Shown in pieces: positions 23,741-34,648 of a stretch of 64,000 nucleotides of DNA. This stretch comes from Zingiber officinale. Taxonomy: Eukaryota > Streptophyta > Magnoliopsida > Zingiberales > Zingiberaceae. The first letter of the stretch is position 1. Every line of letters begins with the position of its first letter. Location: positions 128,202,532-128,266,531 of the forward strand of contig NC_055996.1 of the NCBI RefSeq assembly GCF_018446385.1, read 5' to 3'. A program made the position numbers and the translations under genes. Below the pieces are notes generated by a model, which worked only from the letters and a program-made list of their open reading frames with translations, searched no databases and was not told where the DNA came from.

Positions 23741-24598
23741 GGTACGAGTAACATCTTAAAGTGGTTGTTATTTTTTATGAGAGCGTGTATCGGGTGTGAA
23801 TCCAACATACCTATTGATCCAATAAGTGACATTCGAGGTGTGGCTCAACTGACTTATTGATGCTAAGTATTTAGTTCTTCGAATCTAATAATTTTAGAGT
23901 GAATAATTTCAATCCCATAAAAGTTTTTTTTTTTATTGATCATCAAAGTAAATTAAAAAACATAAATGGCACATGGTCCAACATCTAACGTCTCATCCTA
24001 CTAGAGGAAAATATCCTAATATGTCTTAATTGGAAATTAAACTGTGAATACATGAAAACCACAAGGACAGGGCCAACATGGACCCAATGTAGGCAGGACC
24101 ATGGTTTGTAAAATCGTGATCTGGATCGTACGATCCTACGATCCGAAAATCCAAAATCGATCCAGGATCGTACAAAATCGATTTTTACAGTAGGGTCGCA
24201 ACAGGATTGGTAGGATCGTCACAAAATCGGTAGGATCGTAACAGGATCGAAGCAGGATCGGTGGAAGCTTTGAGAGGTCATAACTTTTGACTCGGATTGA
24301 ACCACGGGGCCTATAATATATCAAACCAAAGCTCGTTCAAAGATCTTTAATAAATTTCAAAGTTTATCATTAACTACCCTATTTCAAATCCAAAAAATAT
24401 CATTTAAATCATTTTCAGATGTCCAGAAGATTTTATCTTTTTTTTATTATCTTTTTTCGTCTTATTAGGGTTTTAAATTATTTAAACATATATTTATTTA
24501 TTTTTGAGTTAGTTTTTTATTAATAATATTTTGTCATTTCTTTTTTCCAAAATGATGAGTTTTTGGATGTCTATTGTCTAGTATAGTGTGGCATCAAC
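23741..24598. repeat. Spacer and GATC-rich repeat, left part
   Basis: After an AT-rich spacer, 24105-24265 is dense in GGATCGTA, TAGGATCG and CGATCC phrases. Similar phrases occur again at 25917-25975, beyond the solo LTR. The two stretches probably belong to one older repeat split by the LTR insertion at 24604. The rest is AT-rich with no gene seen. Confidence 0.5.
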
Positions 24599-24603
24599 CA
24601 GTC

Positions 24604-25526
24604 TGATCCAGTGACAAGGTCGGGCCCCGCCCCGCAAAGAGGTCAATACCACGTGGAAGGTCAAAGTCAAGGCGGTCAACACCCCGGACTAGCGTCCGAT
24701 CGGGTAACCCCATCGGCCAATCGGACTAGGGAATGGTCGGTCCGACGTTATTACAGCTCGGTCTTGCATCGAGCTTCCGACACTCAAAAGACTATTACCA
24801 AAGCAGGCGCCGACCGGCAAGCTAAGTCATGTGCCGAACGGCGAGCATCCCAACCGACCAAAGATTAGATCACAGCCAACAAAATGAAAACACGACTCAA
24901 CAAGCCTAGACAGTGGAAGTAGATGAGCGGAAACCCCGCTCGGCCCAGACAGCAGAATTAGCCAAGCGGCCTCCCCGCTTGGCCCGCCAGCATACAAAAG
25001 TCGCCCGAGCGGCCCACCCGCTCGGCCCACTAGCAGACAGAGGCAGGATCAACTGGTATCCTCCTCGAGACCCGTGTCGTAGACAGAGAGCATGGTCGGC
25101 GACATGATCAGGCAGAGAATCATACGACGGAAGCTTCCACTGTTGTCAGGATATGCTCGAGCTGTTAAGGTACAACATCAAGTATACTTTTTTGACACGT
25201 CCTATCAAGGGAAGCTTTGAGATGCGTGCATGCCTCGAAGAGCGTGCACACCCCCCCGGAGCCCTATATAAAGGACCCCAAGCTTCAACGAAGGTATGCG
25301 CATTCTACTGTAGCCACAGTTACACTGCCACTTTCATTTCTTTACTTACCTGTTGCTTTCGCGGGAGATCTGACTTGAGCGTCAGAGGGTCATCCCCGGG
25401 GAACCACTCCCTGGCTCGACATTGACCCTTTTGTGCTTGCAGGCTAGTCTCATTGGAGGTCCACGCACGGTCAACAGAAGTGTCACATCCCTAGCGTCCG
25501 TCACCCTCGACTCTCGGACAGGATCA
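24604..25526 (+). repeat. Solo LTR with perfect target duplication, probably Ty3/gypsy
   Basis: A 923-bp fossil LTR with ends TGATCC...GGATCA (perfect 6-bp inverted ends), flanked by identical 5-bp duplications CAGTC at 24599-24603 and 25527-25531. A TATA box TATATAAA lies at 25265-25272. The downstream region contains CTGACTTGAGCGTCAGAGGG (25372-25391), a motif common in plant gypsy LTRs. No internal region is present, as expected after recombination between the two LTRs of one element. GC content is clearly above the surroundings. Confidence 0.88.
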
Positions 25527-25531
25527 CAGTC

Positions 25532-25977
25532 TTTAAAAGATTATTTCCTACGTTTATATTTGAATCAAAGGATTCAATAGCTTCTATTATGTACGTTAGG
25601 TGATTTGTTGGTCTTTAAATTGGATCATCTTATAAACCAAGAAAATATTTTTGACGTTGAATACGTTATTATTATTGTATTAATAGAAATTTTATATTAT
25701 TTTATTTTATGATATGAAAATATAAATATTACTATGCGAGAATGGTAGTTAAATTACTAGTTAATTTAAATTTGTATATGTAGTAATGTAATATGAGGTG
25801 TTGAGTATAAATGGTTGTATATATATGCAAAATTAGTTATCTATTTATATGTAAATAAGTTTTTTAGGTATTTTTTTTCTAATTATTAATCATGTATGAT
25901 AAGATTTTAAAGGTTTTTGGTAGGATTGTATGATTCTACGATCCAATCTGAAACCGATCCGATCCTAACCCTAAATC
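25532..25977. repeat. AT-rich spacer and GATC-rich repeat, right part
   Basis: AT-rich sequence, then GATC-rich phrases at 25917-25975 like those at 24105-24265. No gene is seen. Confidence 0.45.
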
Positions 25978-25996
25978 AATTTTACGTAAGATCATG

Positions 25997-26215
25997 TGGC
26001 AAAAGGCAAAATCGCTCGCCCCCAGCGCCCCCGCCGCACCCGACCCAAGGCCATCACGAGGGAGGTAAATCACAGCATCCTGAGCGAGCATGTGGCAGGT
26101 GGGGTGAGTTGCACAGGGACCGGGGATTTACGCCCCGACTACCCTGAGTTTCGACCCCGCGACCTCATGTGGCAAGCATCCCACCACATACCAACTCGGA
26201 TGACCTGTGGGGTCT
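25997..26215 (-). mobile_element. tRNA-derived SINE, minus strand, with target-site duplications
   Basis: About 219 bp. On the minus strand an A-box-like GAGTTGGTATGTGG (26197-26184) is followed by a B-box-like GGGGTCGAAACTC (26158-26146) and a GC-rich body containing ATTTACCTCCCTC, the same core as in the SINE at 7496-7696. Flanks AATTTTACGTAAGATCATG (25978-25996) and AATTTTATGTAAGATCATG (26216-26234) form a 19-bp duplication with one mismatch. A complete, moderately young insertion into the GATC-rich repeat. Confidence 0.85.
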
Positions 26216-26234
26216 AATTTTATGTAAGATCATG

Positions 26235-26996
26235 ATTCTACATACAATGGATAGGACCACAAAATATTGCATTACACATTGTGAAGGGAAAGCCCATAAT
26301 AATAATCGAACTCCATAGCTCACAGTACAAAATAAAATTAAAATTTTTTAAACTTGGAAGACAAGATCGTGCAGAAATAATTATAGACAATCTCAAGTTC
26401 GGCACTTGCTCAAATGTCGTGAATTAGGCTTATAATATCGGTCGTATAACGATTATATGCTCTTGCTACGATCATGTCGTTTCTTAGTGGGGTAATAGTC
26501 GCTCACGAGACTACCACATTATTTCTTACTTCGTCGAGTAATGCAAAGTGACCACGCATGTACTGAACTAATATTCTAACTCCGTCCTGGAACTACTGGA
26601 ATGTCATTGTCGTGGTAACGTAACGTGGGATTGTAATAACTATACTCTTGGAAATTGAGAAATTAGAAGGTCATTCCTGGTGCAAGTTTTATTTGCTAAC
26701 AAAACAAAAATGTACAGCTCTACGATATATTAGAGTTACAATTAGGGTCGTCCTACCAAATAATGTAAGTAGATTTGATTAAAATTTTATTAATTCATTT
26801 AAAAATAAGTTTAGCCGGGTTAATCCATGGCAGGCTCGATTGACATATAGGTTTAGAAGTTTTTTTTTTTTTTTATCAAAATTTAAAATTAAAATGAAAA
26901 ACCTAATATGCTCATGAGTTTAACTTACTTAATCCGCAACTAAATTTAAAATTTTTATTTTTATTTATAGTTTTTTTTATGATCTCGTGAACTGAC
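26235..26996. other. AT-rich spacer
   Basis: No gene, repeat family or conserved motif is recognised. Confidence 0.45.
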
Positions 26997-27007
26997 TCAT
27001 TTAACCC

Positions 27008-27177
27008 CAGCCCAGATCCTCTGGACCGCAAAAAGTGATCCAGGGGATGATCTCTTGATTTGGATTGGTAGAGATGAATGATCCCCACCTATTTTATGAA
27101 TGGGGATCATCTCCTGAATCAATCCAAGCCAAAAGACCATCCCCTGGACCGCTTTTTGCGGTCCAGAGGATCTGCCC
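27008..27177. mobile_element. Foldback MITE, Mutator-like
   Basis: A 170-bp element that is nearly one long palindrome. The left arm contains AGATCCTCTGGACCGCAAAA and the right arm TTTTGCGGTCCAGAGGATCT, and pairing continues inward (TTTGGATTGG against CCAATCCAAG-type sequence). Arms are about 40 bp or more. Direct repeats TCATTTAACCC at 26997-27007 and 27178-27188 are identical, giving a 9-11-bp target duplication, which points to the Mutator group. No coding capacity. Confidence 0.85.
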
Positions 27178-27188
27178 TCATTTAACCC

Positions 27189-27963
27189 GCAACTCATTTT
27201 AGATTATATTGAAAAATTTTTAATCGATTAGAATGACAGATTGGTACATCCTATCCTACCTTACGATAGGTTGAGTTTTTAACGGTTGGATCCACCCCGC
27301 CATGGGTTCCGTTTGGCCGCACAAACGATAATGAGAAAAGAACGTAACTAGCAACTGATGTTTAGGTAGATCAGTAATCAGAGTTTGTTTAATATAAAAG
27401 AAAAGTGATAAACGAAGAGTTCAAATTAATTATTTTATTACAGAAAAACATCTGCAGTGGAAGAAAATTACTAAATAAATTTAAAGCGTACTGTAAAAAA
27501 AATCTCAAATTATATAAATCATAAAAAGTACATTTAAAGCATTAATAATAATTAAAGACATTTTGCTTTTCAAAAATAACCTTACTTTTACTGCGGTTGT
27601 AATATAATACTATAACTAGCTGACACAATGTACTGTAATGGGTAACAATTAATATAACATTATTAGGGTAGGGTGTGTTTGAGTTAGGGTTCAGGATTAT
27701 CGTTAGGTAATGATCATTGTTATCTTAATTATCTATTTAACATTATCAATAAAAAATTTATTTTATTTAAGTAATAAGTGATTTTGATAAAGGAGTATGT
27801 CTATCACGTCAGCCAAATAGGAGTATGTCTTGGAGTAGGAGTCGTCAAAAATTTCGAATCAAGTAAAAATTAACAGTGTCAGCGATTGTCTTTTTCTTTA
27901 TTTCTTTCCGCTACGTTTTACTCCAACTATTTTTCGTATAAGTGAAAAAGCGACGAGCGCTAT
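27189..27963. other. Spacer, no gene seen
   Basis: AT-rich with no recognised ORF. A short direct repeat GGAGTATGTCT occurs at about 27792 and 27830. Confidence 0.4.
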
Positions 27964-28398
27964 TCATCCCCCTAGAGTAACGATCCTAGAACTTCCACTA
28001 GAAAGACCACGATGAGATGTGTGAGCTCTGGAATGACGTCGTAATGCCGCTCTTGCTTTCACCACAAACAACTTTGGTGATGTTGTCCCATGGCACCCGA
28101 AGGCTTTCAACGCCGCATCTATTCTAATGGTGCGGGCTGGGAATAGTGGCGCAGTGGTAGTGGGAACGAAGTCATCAAGTGAGGATCTGGCGGCACAGTA
28201 GTCGTTCATGGTGTCGAGGAAGAGGTTCTGAACCAAGTTCATGGTGGAGTAGGAGGAGAAGATTCTGTTGTTGGCAGAGAAGGTGGGGTGGCGGATGCAG
28301 GGAGGAGACGAGGGGGCGGTGGACGAGTGGAGCACTTTTGCGACAAGGTCAGGGTGAGAAAACATGTGTTCATTGTAAGGTGTGGATGACAATAACAA
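27964..28398 (-). CDS. Unassigned open reading frame
   Basis: A 144-codon frame that begins MLLSSTPYNEHMFSHPDLVA and ends SSGSSRIVTLGG. It is rich in Ser, Ala, Thr and Arg and has higher GC than its AT-rich flanks. The open frame continues upstream of the first methionine without an obvious better start, so it may be one exon or a gene remnant. I do not recognise a family, and no signal peptide, membrane helix or catalytic motif stands out. It could also be a chance frame. Low confidence that it encodes protein. Confidence 0.25.
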   Translation of the reverse strand: MLLSSTPYNEHMFSHPDLVAKVLHSSTAPSSPPCIRHPTFSANNRIFSSYSTMNLVQNLFLDTMNDYCAARSSLDDFVPTTTAPLFPARTIRIDAALKAFGCHGTTSPKLFVVKARAALRRHSRAHTSHRGLSSGSSRIVTLGG

Positions 28399-28457
28399 GA
28401 GCTCACTAAAGTAGCAAAACCACCACCAACAGCAACAACATTTGCTTTCGGAATTAA

Positions 28458-29190
28458 GGGAATCTCTAATTGTTAAAGCTTTGAATAAGCTTTTTTTAGA
28501 ATTCTAACATGCCACATCAACATTATAAAAACTCATTGAAACATTCCCAATCGTTAACGCTTGAGTGAGTTTTTTGTTTTTTTTTAATTCTCTCCACATA
28601 TAGTTGCATGACTCCATGCATATTACATCAATTTCAATATAAATCAACTATTCTCTCCATAATTAAAAAAAAAAAAAAAACCTGCATACACTTTTTTCAT
28701 TTAATATCTTTATATAGTTTCCATTTGATATTTTAATTAATTATAATCTTTAATTTAATTTATTTATAATTAACCATTAATAAATTAATAAATTTTTAAT
28801 TTTTAATTTAATATAATTTATCATTTTATTTAATATTTAATTATTTTATAAATTTAATTTAATTATAGTCATTTGTATATTTTTTTTAACTTATCTCAAA
28901 TATATTTATTTTTAAAAGAAAAAAAATATAATTTTAATTATTACTAATTATTTATAAATTGAAACATTATAATTAGCTCATCAAATAATTTATTTGTAAA
29001 TTATTTTAAAAAGGTCAATCATGTACATTAATTATTGGCTCAATCTTCAAGAGAAAAAGCAGGTTTAAAAACTCAAACCTGTTCTTGAATTAAAAACTCC
29101 AAACCTCACCTACACAATCATAAAAGCCTTTTTAATGAAGTTTTAAAATTTTACAAACATTTGATAAAGCTTACATTGGAGATGCTCTAA
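28458..29190. mobile_element. Possible DNA transposon with imperfect terminal inverted repeats
   Basis: The left end GGAATCTCTAATTGTTAAAG and the reverse complement of the right end, GAGCATCTCCAATGTAAGC, align over about 25 bp. GAGCATCTCCAATG-type ends are common in plant non-autonomous DNA transposons. The interior is very AT-rich and non-coding, with a related phrase near 28540-28570. No clear target duplication was found, so the boundaries are approximate. Confidence 0.4.
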
Positions 29191-31776
29191 AACGACGAAG
29201 AAGAATGCCAAAGCCAATAGATCCATTACCATCGCAACCATGAAATGCCGGGGAATGAGTGTACTTTCAATTACTTCAATTTATGATCATGTTATAACAG
29301 TAATTTCGTAGTTCTCGACTTCTTGGACCAGAATATTACAGTAAATATTAAACTAAATTATATACTAAAATTTCTAAATTTAAAATTAAATCAACTAATA
29401 TTAAATTATATTTTATTTCGTGTAATATTGGTTATGCATGATAACTTGAATTGAATGCACCCTAATTATTTTAAAATAATTTTGATCCATTTAAAATGAT
29501 TTTAATAGAGTTTAAATAATTTTAATTAGATTAGTAAATATATTTTAATATAATAGTATTCCTGATTTAAAATTTAAAATTGAACATCTTAAAAAATGTA
29601 GGACTTATAGTTGTGTAATAAGTAGCTTTTATATTAATTAATAGTCTGTATTACTATTTTAAAATAATAAAATTTAAATAATTTTAATAAAATATGACTA
29701 GTATGCAGTCGACAACTCTTATCGCATCTATTTTTCTAGAATAGTTTACTCACCGCCTGAGCAGTGAACTGGGCCTAGACCTCCTTTCCTATGGGCCTCC
29801 AAAGAGACTAATTTTGTCCAATAAGAAAGCTGGAACTCGTCATATGATTGATCTGTCAGCTAATATTGAATCCGGACGATTGATCTGATCCATAGAAATT
29901 TTTCGTACGTCCAGAAGTTCAGCATCTAGTAATCCGAAGGAAAAATCCGTCGTGATGGTGACCAGAGCTAATGAGAAGAAACGATAACAGTACGGTGACT
30001 GATGAAGTGAAAGGGCCAAGGGGCTTCCCTTCCCCCCCAAACTGTAGGTCAACTTTAAACAATGTCTCTCATCCGTCCACATCGTTGCACGAGACTGAGA
30101 ACATTTGGAGGCAGGCAGGTTTTTGTGAGAATGCCTGAAAGAAGCCATTCGTTTTTCACTTCGCAGATATCGGAAGCTTTCAGTATCAGCTGCATGCAGA
30201 AGCACCTCTCGTGCTTTGCCTCCGGCAGCGCAGGCATCCTCTGCGACATGCACAGAAGCCCAGCCCGCGGATCCGGTCGCGTCTGTTACCGACCTCGGCC
30301 ACTGAAACATCCTCGTCGTCGTCGAGGCTGCAAGGATAAGACTGCCGGCACTGATCCTTCGCATTGCTCGGGGCAAGATGAATTTTTTACATGGAATTAA
30401 ATATTTACAGGAAAAGTCACAATACATAAATTTCAAAAGAGCTCATGAAAGTGATGGTTGATCTTTAGGATCCGAGATCTGCTTTTTTGCCCAGAATTAA
30501 GCTTTCTTTTCTGACCAACTTAAACATATGAACACCGGCAAGGCAAACTTCTTTAAGCCTGGAAGGCTTTAAGTGGCAGGAGCCTTCTAATTTGTACTTT
30601 TTTTTCTCTTTTAATAATTCAAGTGTCTCGGGTCCTATTAGTTTTGAATGTCTTAAAATTTTCATTATATGTGAGAAAATTGTTTTAAAAGTACAATTGT
30701 GAATACTTAAAAAATATTAATATCTCAGGCTCATCATCGAGGAAGATGGGCATGATTCCAGAAACTCAATCGAATATTTTAGAATTGCATGAAAGTGACT
30801 TAATTGGTCCCTCTCCTCTACTTGGCTTTTCCTAACTTTTTTTTTCATTCAATAATTATAATTAGGCTCCTATTTTTAATTCGTGCGATGCAAAAACATG
30901 TCCTTGATTGAGGACTTAAATCTATCATCCATGATGTAACTTCAGATTTGAAGATCGCAGCAGCGTAGGGTAGCAAAAGACTACCCTAGAATGTTCCAAC
31001 CATGGTTTGGCATGTAGTTAAAAAAATGAGACGAAGAAAATATTAGACAATAAAATTATCAACAATATGAAAGACACGTTTAAAATTATGGGATTTTAAA
31101 AGGTACATTTATTTTTTACTAACTAATTATTACGATGCTACATTTGAAGAATACTACCACTATAAATTTCAAATATCATTACTACAGAAGTATTAATTTT
31201 AAGATTTATGTAGCATTAAAATGGTATTAAATTTTAAAAATCAACACTACAACTTAGAAAACTATTTAAGAATCGTGATATTTGAAATATGGACATATGT
31301 TACCCATGTACTTGTCCAAACTCACCTACTGGTACTTTGAGGTCATCAATGCGGTGCCCTAAATGAAATTATCATGCTGTTCCAAGGTTCCAGTTACTGC
31401 AGCCTTCTTCAATATCAACCTTCCTGTTGCAGTAAATAAATAAATGCTTTCCTCTGCCGCGCCTTCTTCCACCCCAAATCATCAATCCTTTTACTCACAA
31501 GCCACAACCAAACGAAAGCCAGGCGACAAAACTAAGGCAGTCAGCAGCCTGCGTTGCCGCTGCATGCTCTCCTTACCGCGTGTCAACAACTCCACTGTCA
31601 GAGATTCTTCTTCCTCCTCTTCTTTACTAATTTATTATTTTTCTGCTCATAAATTGGAGTGAATTTTTCATCATCTTTGAGATAATTGATTTGTCCACCA
31701 ACCGTTCGAACAAATGAGCGATCCACAGCACAAGTCAATCTGACCGACTTCGAAAAAAAAAAAACAATCTTGCAAT
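29191..31776. other. Long stretch without a convincing gene
   Basis: AT-rich except for about 29830-30400, where overlapping open frames occur on both strands (the longest at 29840-30436, minus, 198 codons). None shows a known domain, and the frames overlap each other, so none can be preferred. 31440-31662 holds a Ser-rich short frame (+) of no recognised family. Confidence 0.35.
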
Positions 31777-32150
31777 CAAAGATTCTTTCAGAACGCTTGC
31801 ATGATTGCCACCGCAAGCTGCCAACGAATGCATGTGTCTCACACAGCTCCTCCGGAGCAGAACATTGATCGGACACTGAACTGCGCCAGACTTGTTTGTA
31901 GGAATGCCAAAACCAATGATGCGAACCACAGGAGAAGTCCATGATGTTTCTGAATTCCCCCGCTCTCCTTGCATCATCCTAAACCAATATTTCTTCAAGA
32001 TGAAGTTTAGTCAAGTTCTATCCTAGAATTATAAAACAGGTGATCTGCTGCTTGAAAGATTCTCTCAGAGTGTTTGTGGGATGGCAGTGCAAGTGTCCAA
32101 TGCATGCATGGCTCAAGCAGATTGTAGATTTGATACTGAACTGCCAACAG
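31777..32150. repeat. Diverged direct repeat of about 100 bp
   Basis: Two similar segments lie about 266 bp apart. Segment 31783-31890 runs from AAAGATTCTTTCAGA to ACACTGAACTGC. Segment 32051-32147 runs from AAAGATTCTCTCAGA to ATACTGAACTGC. Both hold GCAAG and CAATGCATG-like phrases between. On the minus strand each lies in a short open frame. This may be a duplicated exon, a non-coding RNA element or an old repeat; the sequence does not decide. Confidence 0.5.
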
Positions 32151-34330
32151 CTTAAATAATTAAGGGTGCCGAGAGGGGAAAAAGAAAGGCAAAGGTGATT
32201 AAAACCACAGAGGAGGCATGAGGTTGGGCAGTGGCATGTCCCCATCTACAATTAGGAGGAACAGAGACACCCATACTGGCATTTTCCAGTCCCACCTCCA
32301 GCTACTAGCAAACTAATCTCTTCCATTCCACCATATCCTTTCTTTCATGATCAATGTGCCCTACCACCTTATTCTAAATCTACTACCAAGTTTGGGCATC
32401 ATTAGGATTGTTGTGTCGGCCACACTAAGTGAAGTTGGATTAGTAGATAAAGCTGCACTAAACAGTGTACTCTTATGCCTCTATAAAGCCATGATCCCAA
32501 TCTTTACCTGAAAACTTCTAGAGTTTGTCCCACAGACTGCAAACATCTATAATGGTTGATCTTGAGATAGGAGATAAGCCACAATAACAATTAGTCAGCA
32601 TATTTAGACTGATTGCCTGTAATGAGGGAAAAGGCAGAGCTGCACAGGCCATCAGGACCAGGTGGCATTGTGGCAGCAGTGGATGATGCTCTTGGGACAT
32701 TAATCATGAAGGCCAATTTAGGTAGGGTCCTCTGAGGAAGCATTAGTCCAATAGTTTGACTTGACCACTGAGGCAGCCATATGCATATGTGCATGGGAAA
32801 GTGCACCTTATTTATTATAAACGAGTACAACAAAGTTTTTAGGTGAAATGAATGCGTGAATTCACTGCATGCCATGCTCTGTTCCAGTTCATGTCCTCAC
32901 TGATTATATGCATGCCATAGATTGTAAGTGGTTTAGGAATTGCTGTTTTGTTGTTTAAAGAAACAAAAAATAATAATGGAGATAACTTCAATTGGTGGCA
33001 ACTTGCATGAACAGTAGCGATCAGATTGGCATCTTTTTTTCTTTTAAAAAAAATTATTTGTTTTGGCCGAACCAATGTTACATTCTTCTGACATCGTGTA
33101 TTTATCCTTTGAAAACCTAAATTTTGAAGTGTGTGCATAGATTCTTACAGTCTTACATCTAAATGACTATATATGAATACGTTTGTAGTTATTTTGGTAA
33201 AATATTTATGTTTTTGCCAGCATCATTTCATGTAATCTTTATGTTTCTGATTAATATAAATTAATACGTTTCTGTTCCTTCATTCTTGAGTTAGATTTAA
33301 ACAGTTTGCGCAAGTTCAAATTGAAACAAACTGAACCTGATAAAAATTATCTGATATTCGATTGAAACCAATCCGGTAAAGTGACAAACTACATTTTCGA
33401 TATGGTTGTTTTGTTTATTTGGTTTGGGCAATGGATCCCCACACCTAGTCTCTACAGCCTCCCATGTGGTATGTTCAAATACATGACCAATTAAGAACAT
33501 ATCTTTGCCTTCTGAAATGAGTGGCTTTATGCTTTGCAGGAAAGCGAGTGTTGATTGATTGCATCATTCTTCTTTATTTATGAATTCCGGAGCAGTGTAA
33601 TTATGCTGTGATATCTTGTTCAAAGCGTAATAGTTATATTTCTTTTGTGCAATTCTCATGGTTTGGACAGGTTAATCTGATATGGAGCGTAGATTGTGAA
33701 AATGAGGTAGGAAGTTTATTTATCAGCCTGAAAGCCTTCAATGAATCTCAACATAGCAGACATCGATGCCATGCAGCAGGATGAGACAGTAACAACAGCC
33801 CTCGAAGCCATTAATTACAACTCTGAAACCTTTAGTGCTGTATAAATTGGTCTGATGTCATATATGTTAGAGTACGTAACTTCATTGCAGCATGAAATAA
33901 TGGGTTGAGTAGGTTACGACACAGAAATGCGCAGACTCAGCTGTTGGCAGCAACTGTGCATTGCCATGAGGATCAAGTTCATGGACGCAAACTTTGTGAA
34001 AGTCTGTACAAAATCTGCGAGATTTTTCTTAGAAATGTTGGAAGTTTGTATTATTCGAGTTCTCAAGTTAATGCAGAGCTTTAATGCTTTCCAAGGTTAC
34101 CACTGTTCGGAGTTGAATCGACTCTCGACTTTGACTTTGCTCATGCACAGTTCGAGGAAATCCTCCAGAAATGAGGAAGCAAGTTTATGAACTGTGCAGA
34201 GATCTCCACTGAAGATGTCTTCTTTGGCATTAACCCAGTCAAAATAAAAAATAATATCAGGTATTTTTTTTTTTCTATTATTTTGTGGGGAAAAAATAAT
34301 AAATAAAAAATAATAATAATAAAGGACTAG
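32151..34330. other. Stretch without a recognised gene
   Basis: Short frames on both strands resemble no family I know. A 10-bp inverted repeat TGCACAGTTC / GAACTGTGCA lies near 34145-34195. AT-rich sequence at 34255-34325 precedes the HIPP promoter. Confidence 0.35.
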
Positions 34331-34334
34331 ATAT

Positions 34335-34351
34335 CACGTGCATGTCACGTG
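34335..34351 (+). promoter_or_regulatory. Two G-boxes upstream of HIPP
   Basis: CACGTG occurs at 34335-34340 and again at 34346-34351, about 300 bp before the HIPP start codon. Paired G-boxes are typical binding sites for bZIP (ABA-response) or bHLH (light, phosphate and metal response) factors. The link to HIPP regulation is inferred from position. Confidence 0.4.
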
Positions 34352-34648
34352 ATGAGGAACATAGTTAAGTACACACCTCACCAGCTGTGGAACGGCAGCA
34401 GCATGCTGTCATATTGCAACTTGTCAAGTATAAGCAGCATTCTGAAAACCCCAAAGCCTGCAGCTTTGCTGATCCAACTTGTGATCTCTCTCATTCCTTT
34501 TCTCTGCTCTTCCTCGACAAGCTTCAACGAGCTTCTCTCTTGATCTTTTTTCGCTTGTTCTCTTCTTCTTGTCTTCATTTCACAACGCAATTGCGCTTGG
34601 TCTTGAAGCGCATCTTTGCATTCTCTTGTTCAATCGGAGCTGTGAGGG

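Noticed and set aside
29840-30436. A 198-codon minus-strand frame
   Set aside because: No known domain, overlapping frames of similar length in other phases, and no splice or start context to prefer one.
34145-34195. Possible microRNA hairpin (10-bp inverted repeat)
   Set aside because: The stem is only 10 bp with a loop of about 40 bases and no known miRNA sequence.
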